Below are positions 57,726-64,000 of a stretch of 64,000 nucleotides of DNA, in pieces. Source of the DNA: Mycobacterium montefiorense (GTDB lineage Bacteria; Actinomycetota; Actinomycetes; Mycobacteriales; Mycobacteriaceae); contig NZ_BFCH01000018.1 of the NCBI RefSeq assembly GCF_003112775.1, positions 546,144 to 610,143 on the forward strand, read 5' to 3'. A model generated the notes under the pieces. That model made no database searches. It worked only from the letters and a program-made list of their open reading frames with translations, and was not told where the DNA came from. The first letter of the stretch is position 1. Each line of letters starts with the position of its first letter. A program made the position numbers and the translations under genes.

Positions 57726-58337
57726 CTACCCAGTCGCCGCGAAAGGGAGGCGCTCATTGGCCAGGCGCCGATGTGTCGGGGACGAATCCCCGGCGTGTAG
57801 CGCCGTCGCGTTGTTCCACGAGCGGTCGTAAAAGACGACACGGCACGAGCCGTTGCGGCACTCTTTCAACCGCGTCCATGCCCCCGAGTGCTGGCTCAGC
57901 AACACCTCGCTGCAAATGGCGGCCGCCCACCATCGCCATCCGTCACCGGCTGGCTGCCAATGTAAATCGCCATCGATAGAGAGCATGAAGTTGGCGGCGC
58001 CGAGATCACCGCACGCTGCGGCGGCGGTGCAGATGCCCGACACCAATGCGCGAACGCGGGCACGCAGTTGGGCGTCGTCGCCGTCGGCCAGCACGGGCGG
58101 GCGCGGCTCGATACCGCGTTCCAGCGACCAGACCCGGGCGGCTCGCGTCGACCAGTCCTCGGCCTGTTTAGCGTCGCCGAGCAGATCTGCGGCCGGCACA
58201 GCACCCGTGTTCAGGAAGTCCTCGACCAGTGCCAAGCCGTGCGGCGCAGGCCGCAGGCCGAAATGCGTGGTCGCCTGCCATTCGCCCGTGCGAAGATTGG
58301 GGTCGGCTGCCCAGCCGATGTCGGCACCTGTTGACAT
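57726..58337 (-). CDS. ABATE/CGNR zinc-finger-type regulator with degenerate C-terminus
   Basis: A 203-residue protein of the CGNR family, putative stress-responsive transcription factors with an N-terminal ABATE domain (FGLRPAPHGLALVEDFLNTG; SWRWWAAAI-type strand). The first half of the zinc finger is present (LKECRNGSCRVVFYDRSWNN), but the second Cys pair and CGNR motif that should follow within about 15 residues are missing. Instead it ends HAGDSSPTHRRLANERLPFA. The C-terminus may have been lost by a rearrangement. It lies divergent from an SDR gene. Confidence 0.72.
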   Translation of the reverse strand: MSTGADIGWAADPNLRTGEWQATTHFGLRPAPHGLALVEDFLNTGAVPAADLLGDAKQAEDWSTRAARVWSLERGIEPRPPVLADGDDAQLRARVRALVSGICTAAAACGDLGAANFMLSIDGDLHWQPAGDGWRWWAAAICSEVLLSQHSGAWTRLKECRNGSCRVVFYDRSWNNATALHAGDSSPTHRRLANERLPFAATG

Positions 58338-58638
58338 GATTGCCCTTTCGTTGAATTCCTTGCTGTTGGATCGCTTTAGAACTGATGCGTCGAGCTGCGG
58401 TGGGTGGTGCGCCAGCGCAGAGCATGACCTCGGCGGCCGTGCCGACGCGGCGGACCGTACTGTCGTGTAACACCTCGACGCCGGTTCCTGATTGCTCTGG
58501 AAGTCAAACTGGTCACCAATGCATTCGGAACAACGGTGGGTTCGGTTTGTCCAGATGCGACGCGATGTAGGTGGGAATATCGATCGGCATTTCCCGTTGC
58601 ATCAACGCTAGTGACCTCGCTGACTTCAGGAGACCCAG
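58338..58638. other. Divergent promoter region between CGNR and SDR genes
   Basis: About 300 bases holding the promoters of two divergent genes. No hairpin, repeat or additional gene is evident. Confidence 0.4.
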
Positions 58639-59400
58639 ATGGGACTGCTCGACCACAAGATCGCTGTCGTCACCGGTGCCAACTCAGGCATCGGCTTAGC
58701 CACCGCCGAGTGCTTCATCGCCGAAGGTGTCGACAAGGTGTTCATCACTGGGCGGCGCCAGACCGAACTGGACTCCGCAGCAAAGAAATTGGGTTCTCGC
58801 GCGATCGCCGTGGTCGGTGATGTCGGAAAACCGGAGGATCTGGACCGGCTCTATGCCAAGGTCGAGGCGGCGGGCAAGGGCGTTGATATCGTCATGGCCA
58901 ACGCCGGGGCCACCACGGTCTCGCGTCTCGGCGAGATCACCGACGACGACCTCGACGCGCTGCTGACGACCAACGTCAAAGGGGTCGTGTACACGGTCCA
59001 AAAAGCGCTCCCGTTACTCAACGACAACGCCTCGATCATTTTGACCGGATCCACCACCGCAGATCGCGGTCGTCCCGGGCTCAGCATCTACGCCGCCACC
59101 AAAGCCGCTGTGCGCTCGCTGGCCCGCACCTGGGCCAGCGAACTTGCCGACCGCAACATTCGGGTCAACGTCCTGGTCCCCGGATCCACCGCCACCCCGG
59201 GAAGCGACGCACTGGCTGCGCAAACCGATTCCAACGCGTCGATTCAAGACTTCCGCGCCGGTCGCGTTGCCACCATCCCGCTGGGGCGCTTCGCAGAACC
59301 CATCGAAATCGCCCACGCCGCAGTGTTTCTCGCCAGCGATCTATCCGGCTTTAGCACTGGATCAACGCTTACCGCCGACGGAGGATTCAACCAAGTCTGA
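58639..59400 (+). CDS. Short-chain dehydrogenase/reductase
   Basis: A 253-residue classical SDR. The cofactor motif is VVTGANSGIGLATAECF (residues 10-26), NAGATTVSRLGE follows, the catalytic Ser is in ILTGSTTADRG, Tyr and Lys in YAATKAAVRSLA, and VNVLVPGSTATPG and TLTADGGFNQV close the fold. Arg at the end of beta-2 (TGRRQTEL) suggests NADP preference. AGGAGA lies 10 bases before the ATG. A P450 fragment follows directly. Confidence 0.9.
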   Translation: MGLLDHKIAVVTGANSGIGLATAECFIAEGVDKVFITGRRQTELDSAAKKLGSRAIAVVGDVGKPEDLDRLYAKVEAAGKGVDIVMANAGATTVSRLGEITDDDLDALLTTNVKGVVYTVQKALPLLNDNASIILTGSTTADRGRPGLSIYAATKAAVRSLARTWASELADRNIRVNVLVPGSTATPGSDALAAQTDSNASIQDFRAGRVATIPLGRFAEPIEIAHAAVFLASDLSGFSTGSTLTADGGFNQV

Positions 59401-59429
59401 GGATTTGGTATCGCCGGCGTCAATGCCCG

Positions 59430-59506
59430 CGAATACGTCAGTTTCGGCACCGGTATTCACGTCTGTCTGGGAGCGGCTCCGGCCCGCGGCAGCCGTCGCG
59501 TCCTAG
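59430..59506 (+). pseudogene. Cytochrome P450 heme-loop fragment
   Basis: Downstream of the SDR stop the DNA reads EYVSFGTGIHVCLGAAPAR, the heme-thiolate motif of a P450, then loses similarity and continues in a meaningless frame past an early end. No upstream I-helix or K-helix is present. It is a remnant of a deleted P450 gene that once followed the SDR. Confidence 0.7.
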
Positions 59507-59736
59507 GTGCACCGCCAGGCACCCGACACCCACCACGTTGTTCACCAGATCGCCGTCGAGGCCGACCGGCGACTCGGGTTATCCGGTTTGCGCGCATTTC
59601 TGTCCAGCGAACGCGTGACGCAAGCCCAATTGTCGACGGGCACTGCGGCCGCGCGGTAGCCATGAATCATGCACGAGCATGCGGCCGGTGCACGGCCCAG
59701 CCGACCTGACGCGACACCGGGAATGAGAAAGCCGAT

Positions 59737-61377
59737 ATGACTTCAACGTGGTCCGAGACAGGCATTACCACCGAGGAATTCGCCGATCGTGTTCGACGTA
59801 ATCAGGAGAACCTTGGCACGGAGATGAAGGCCCATTACGACTTCATCGTGTGCGGGTCGGGTTCGTCGGGTTCCGTGGTAGCGCGTCGTCTGGCCGAGAA
59901 TCCCGATGTGAGCGTGCTGGTCCTGGAAGCCGGCGGCTCCGACGAGGCGCCCGAGACACTCAGACCGGAAATGTGGCTGGCCAACCTGGGTAGCGAGCGC
60001 GACTGGAACTTCACCGCTGAACCCAGCTGCCACCTGAACGGACGAGCGATCCCATATTCCATGGGCAAGGTCCTGGGCGGGGGTTCGAGCATCAATGTCA
60101 TGGTGTGGGCGCGCGGCCACAAGAACGACTGGGACTATTTCGCCGCCGAAGCCAAAGACGAGCGATGGAGCTACGAGTCGGTGCTCGCCATCTATCGCGA
60201 CATTGAGGACTGGCATGGCACTGCCGACCCTGACCATCGTGGCACCGGTGGACCGGTATACGTCGAATCCGCTTCCAACCCAAGCCCAATCGCGACCGAA
60301 GGTCTTGTCGCCGCCGACTTACTCGGCATTCCGACCTTCGACCATCAAAACGGTAGCTTGATGGAGAGCGACGGCGGCGCGTCGATCGTCGATCTGCGCA
60401 TCCGCAACGGATATCGCCAATCGGTCTTTCGCTCGTACCTTTTTCCGCTTATGGATCGGCCCAACGTCACGGTATTGAGCGGCGCACTGGTAACTCGAGT
60501 GAGATTCGACAAGGCCTCCGGCGGGTGGGCCGCCACCGGCGTGGAATTCGTTCACGACGGCAAACTGCATCGCGTCAGCGCGGGATCCGAAGTGGTGCTG
60601 TCGTTGGGGGCGATCCACACACCCAAGGTACTGATGCAATCGGGCATCGGCGATCGGGCCGAGCTGCGCCACCATGGCATCCCCGTGGTCCAGCATTTGC
60701 CTGGAGTCGGCCGTAACCTACAGGATCATCCCGCGTTTTCCTGCGTTTGGGAGAGTAAGACGCCCCTGCCGTGGCGCAATAGTGGCGGTGAGATGACCGT
60801 CTTCGCCAAGAGTGATTCAAGCTTGGACACCCCCGACCTTCAGGCGTACCAACTTGAGTTTCCGTATTCAAGCCGGGAAAATGCGGCCAAAATCGTTCTA
60901 CCGGAATCGGGTTGGGCGATGTTGGGTGCTGTGGTGCGACCGAAAAGTCGCGGCCGAATCTATCTGACGGGACCCGACCCGCTCGACACGGTGCGGATTC
61001 ACGCCAATCTGATGTCGCACCCCGACGACATCAAGGCGGCGATCGCCTGCATCGAACTGTGCCGCGAGATCGGCAATTCAGCGGCGCTCCGTCCGTTCAG
61101 CAAACGAGAGGTCATGCCAGGCAATCTCAATCACGTTCAGCTCGAGCGCTTCATCCGTACCGACGTCACTACCTATCACCACCAGACGTGTACGGCGAAA
61201 ATGGGCAACGACAATATGTCGGTGGTCGACGGATCACTGAAAGTCTATGGAGTGCAGAACCTTCGGATCGCTGATGGATCCATCATGCCGCGCGTCACAA
61301 CCGGCAACACCATGGCTCCATGCGTCATCATCGGCGAGCGTGCCGGCCAGATCCTGCGCGAGCGTCACGCCCTCTGA
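59737..61377 (+). CDS. GMC-family FAD oxidoreductase (choline dehydrogenase-like)
   Basis: A 546-residue FAD-dependent alcohol oxidoreductase. The FAD motif FIVCGSGSSGSVVARRLAE lies at about 37-55, GMC signature 1 reads GKVLGGGSSINVMVWARGH, signature 2 SLGAIHTPKVLMQSGIG, and the catalytic His pair region TTYHHQTCTAKMG with Asn in TTGNTMAPCVIIGERAGQIL. The 30 residues before the FAD strand are longer than usual; the internal ATG at 59824 (MKAHYDFIVCG) could be the start instead. It lies after the SDR and a P450 remnant, suggesting a former gene set for oxidising one substrate. Confidence 0.9.
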   Translation: MTSTWSETGITTEEFADRVRRNQENLGTEMKAHYDFIVCGSGSSGSVVARRLAENPDVSVLVLEAGGSDEAPETLRPEMWLANLGSERDWNFTAEPSCHLNGRAIPYSMGKVLGGGSSINVMVWARGHKNDWDYFAAEAKDERWSYESVLAIYRDIEDWHGTADPDHRGTGGPVYVESASNPSPIATEGLVAADLLGIPTFDHQNGSLMESDGGASIVDLRIRNGYRQSVFRSYLFPLMDRPNVTVLSGALVTRVRFDKASGGWAATGVEFVHDGKLHRVSAGSEVVLSLGAIHTPKVLMQSGIGDRAELRHHGIPVVQHLPGVGRNLQDHPAFSCVWESKTPLPWRNSGGEMTVFAKSDSSLDTPDLQAYQLEFPYSSRENAAKIVLPESGWAMLGAVVRPKSRGRIYLTGPDPLDTVRIHANLMSHPDDIKAAIACIELCREIGNSAALRPFSKREVMPGNLNHVQLERFIRTDVTTYHHQTCTAKMGNDNMSVVDGSLKVYGVQNLRIADGSIMPRVTTGNTMAPCVIIGERAGQILRERHAL

Positions 61378-61704
61378 GGTCGTCCAAGGTGCGTTGTAAT
61401 CGCCACGTGTGCAACAACATTGAGCGTCGCCCGAACTCAACTCGCGCTTTCGCGCACTGAGCCGAACTTACCATTGCGACTCTGCTCGGCGTTCACCCAC
61501 CTCCAACGTCGCAACTGTGCCCAAGGTAACAGCTTTCGAATTGCTTGTGCAAAAGCCTGCGCTACCAACCTAATTAATGAAGCAGTCGTCGGTCACGGTC
61601 CCGCTGTACACGGGTGGTTACTCGAAGATTCCGGGATCGCGTGGTAACAAGGGGAATCTGGAAGCGTAAGGCAGCACGACCGAACGAATTCAGGGGAATC
61701 TTAA
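61378..61704. other. Intergenic region before the third PPE gene
   Basis: About 330 bases with no gene that I can support. It should contain the PPE promoter; CAGGGGAAT lies 10 bases before the PPE start. No repeat or hairpin stands out. Confidence 0.4.
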
Positions 61705-63042
61705 ATGCATTTCGCGGTATTGCCGCCGGAGGTCAACTCCGGGCGCATGTACGCGGGGTCGGGAGCGGGCTCGATGTTGGCCGCGGCAACGGCGTGGGAT
61801 GAACTGGCTAACGAGCTGCAGACCACGGCGGCCAATCTCGAGTCCGTAATTTCAGGACTCTCCAGCGAACCCTGGCAGGGCCCGTCGTCGGCGTCGATGG
61901 TGGCCGCGGCCGCGCCGCAGCTGGCATGGCTGAACACCACCGCTGCGCAGGCTACGCAGACCAGTGCCCAGGCAAACGCCGCGGCGGTGGCCTACGAGGC
62001 CGCGTTTGCGATGACGGTGCCTCCGCCCGTGATCGAGGCCAACCGTGCCGAGTTGACTTCACTGATCGCGACGAATCTGTTCGGCCAAAACGCGGCGGCG
62101 ATCGCGGCGACTGAAGTCGCCTACTCCGAAATGTGGGCCCAGGACGTTGCCGCGATGTATGGCTATGCCGCCGAATCGCGAGCGGCCACCGAAGTGACGC
62201 CGTTCGCCTCGCCGGAGCAGACCACCGACCAGGGTGGGATCGCAGCGCAGAGTGCCGCGGCCGCGCAGGCTGCCGGTAGCGCGGCCGGGCAGGCACAAAG
62301 CGCGGTGTCCAGCGGTTCGATGACCGCGGCGCCGAATGCGCTACAAGCGCTGACCTCGCTGCCCGCGGGATCAACTGACTTTTCGCAGTTCTCCAATCCT
62401 TATGATCTGATTTCGCTCGGCTCCGGCCTGCTCGGAAACGGCCTCGGCCTGATCGGGTTGTCGGGTGCCGCGGGGTTCGTTTCCGAGGCCGAACATGAGA
62501 TGTTCGGATCCGAGACGGTGTCGGCACCGCAGCCATCGGCAGCTGCATCGCAGCAAGGAGCGACGCCGGCCAGGCGTCTACCCGAAGAGGCGACAACAGT
62601 GTCGGCGGAAACGGGCCGCGCATCCTCCCTCGGTCGCTTGTCGGTGCCCCAGGGCTGGGCTTCGGCGGCCCCCGAAGTACGGCTGGTCGCGCAGGCGTCG
62701 CCGATGGCCAGTCCTGTCCCGACGACCGGCCCGAGCCCCGGTCTGTTCAGCGGAATGCCGGTTTTCGGCGGGGCACCGCTGATGCAATTGTCCGGACGTG
62801 GCGCCGGCGATTCCCGAGATCGTCGACAGGCAAACAAAGCTGACGCGCCCGGCATTCAGGTGCCTGCCGGCGAGACTTCGCGCGATCGCGGAACGGCAGT
62901 GGGCGATCGGCCTGGCGGAAGTGCTGCCGAGTTACGCGAAATGACGGATCTGCTGGGCAAGCTGGGCAGGCTCCGCGACAGTGGAGTATTAACCGATACC
63001 GAGTTCGACGAACAGAAGCAACGACTGCTCAGTAATCGCTAA
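61705..63042 (+). CDS. PPE family protein with SHOCT-like C-terminus
   Basis: A 445-residue PPE-SVP protein. The N-terminal PPE domain starts [20 protein letters not shown] and has [20 protein letters not shown] and [18 protein letters not shown]. The SVP motif is in [16 protein letters not shown]. The end, after an Arg/Asp-rich linker ([15 protein letters not shown]), is [20 protein letters not shown] followed by [18 protein letters not shown], a SHOCT-type oligomerisation motif that is not part of ordinary PPE proteins. ATG at 61705. Confidence 0.9.
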   Translation: MHFAVLPPEVNSGRMYAGSGAGSMLAAATAWDELANELQTTAANLESVISGLSSEPWQGPSSASMVAAAAPQLAWLNTTAAQATQTSAQANAAAVAYEAAFAMTVPPPVIEANRAELTSLIATNLFGQNAAAIAATEVAYSEMWAQDVAAMYGYAAESRAATEVTPFASPEQTTDQGGIAAQSAAAAQAAGSAAGQAQSAVSSGSMTAAPNALQALTSLPAGSTDFSQFSNPYDLISLGSGLLGNGLGLIGLSGAAGFVSEAEHEMFGSETVSAPQPSAAASQQGATPARRLPEEATTVSAETGRASSLGRLSVPQGWASAAPEVRLVAQASPMASPVPTTGPSPGLFSGMPVFGGAPLMQLSGRGAGDSRDRRQANKADAPGIQVPAGETSRDRGTAVGDRPGGSAAELREMTDLLGKLGRLRDSGVLTDTEFDEQKQRLLSNR

Positions 63043-63069
63043 CCGCAGCCTGCGTTACGTTTATAGCCA

Positions 63070-64000
63070 TGGTCAACGGTCCTGGTGAAGCCCCAGCCAC
63101 CGGGCAGGGCGGGCACCAGCCGACGAGCCGGCTGCGCGACCAGCTTGACCTGCTGGAGGCGGCCCGCGATCAGATGGCCCAGCTGGTGCGAGTGATCGTC
63201 GAGATCAGTTCCGACCTGGATCTGGACGTGACGTTGCATCGAATTGTCAACGCGGCGCGAGAGTTGACCGGTGCCAGGTATGGGGCGCTGGGTATTCGCG
63301 CGTCCGACGGCGGCCTGGCGTCGTTCGTGCACGCCGGAGCGGACGACGCCATAGCGCGGCGGCTCGGCGATCTGTCGGTGGGCGAAGGCATCCGCATCGA
63401 TGATTTGACCGTCGATTTGCAAGCCGGCGGGCTCGACGCGGATGGCCCGTCCGTGCGGGCATTGCTCGCGATCCCGATCATCGTGCGGGCAGCCGACTTT
63501 GGCGTCCTCTACCTTGCCGATGATCGGCCCGGCCACGTGTTTACCGATTCCCACGAGAGCGCGGTGCGCGCGTTGGCCACGGCGGCGACTGCTGCCATCG
63601 ACAATGCACGGCTCTTCGAGCGAGAACGTGAATCGTCGAGGTGGACGAAGGCAAGTCGCGAGATCACCACCGCGCTGCTGTCCGGTGACCCACAAACGGG
63701 GCCGCTGCAGCTCATCGTCAACCGGGCGCTCGATTTGGCCGGTGCCGAACAGGCCATCTTGCTTGTGCCCCGCGAGCCGGATCGACCCCATGACGAGGTC
63801 GACACGCTGGTCGTGGCCGCCACCGCGGGCCGGTACGCCTCGCAGGTGATCGGTCGGCAGGTTCCGATGGACGGTTCCACTACGGGCGGCGTGGCGCGGC
63901 GCGGTTTACCCCTGATCACTGATTCCTTCCAATATCCGATCGAAGGGTTCACCGATGTCGGTGAACGCTCAGCCATCGTCATGCCACTGATTGCCGACGA
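63070..64000 (+). CDS. GAF-domain sensor histidine kinase, DosS/DosT-like (3' end outside window)
   Basis: The frame starting at the ATG at 63070 (MVNGPGEAPATG) stays open to the window end, about 310 residues. After a helical lead (QLDLLEAARDQMAQLVRVIV) come two GAF domains. The first (LDVTLHRIVNAARELTGARY; GVLYLADDRPGHVFTDSHES) corresponds to the heme GAF of DosS. The second begins LIVNRALDLAGAEQAILLVP. Where DosS has HPPMRTFLG with the heme His, this protein has GPSVRALLA, so heme binding in the same way is unlikely. The kinase domain should follow outside the window. It starts 27 bases after the PPE gene. Confidence 0.85.

Overview
The window is high-GC actinobacterial chromosome. Gene order and families (recN-steA-mctB-pyrG-nudix-xerD, parA-scpA-scpB-rluB-cmk-der, three PPE-SVP genes, DUF732 secreted proteins, several P450s, a TIGR00027-type methyltransferase, a DosS-like sensor kinase) point to a slow-growing Mycobacterium. 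It is not M. tuberculosis itself, because the accessory genes and the xerD-parA interval differ. I cannot name the species from sequence alone.

Bases 1-15,840 are conserved core: DNA repair (recN, 5' end missing), envelope/division (steA, mctB), CTP synthesis (pyrG), ADP-ribose hydrolysis, XerD, an O-methyltransferase, the tightly overlapping parA-scpA-scpB-rluB-cmk-der block, then an SDR, a cyclase-family hydrolase and an IclR regulator. A tRNA-Pro(GGG) gene follows at 15,926.

Bases 15,958-32,399 are a 16.4-kb integrated island, bounded by a perfect 44-bp direct repeat of the tRNA-Pro 3' half. It is a defence island: a SIR2-like NADase-type protein, a decayed tyrosine integrase, a putative four-gene system (creatininase/MftE-like protein, radical SAM protein, small uncharacterised protein, and a STAND-type NTPase with a nuclease-like N-terminus split by a one-base shift in a C8 tract), a 1,753-residue winged-helix/P-loop protein whose start codon overlaps a palindromic operator, and an AbiEi/AbiEii pair behind a tandem operator. 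This four-gene group is one of my two candidates for an undescribed system.

Bases 32,400-50,800 are accessory: two DHA2 drug-efflux-type transporters, a LuxR/histidine-kinase pair, a methyltransferase, and a small RiPP locus. In the RiPP locus a class II lanthipeptide synthetase (LanM, CCG type) lies between two copies of a ~292-bp repeat. Each copy encodes a nearly identical 41-residue peptide with a SDEALESAG leader motif. A third, partial copy of the repeat's promoter/leader side sits in front of a P450 gene. This is the second candidate. Next to it a methyltransferase N-terminus is fused in frame to an HD/cyclic-nucleotide-binding protein.

Bases 50,800-64,000 hold a luciferase-like F420 oxidoreductase, two adjacent PPE genes, DUF732 proteins, a flavin monooxygenase with a frameshift inside its FAD motif, an SDR, a GMC oxidoreductase, a third PPE gene with a SHOCT-like tail, and the start of a GAF-domain sensor kinase that leaves the window.
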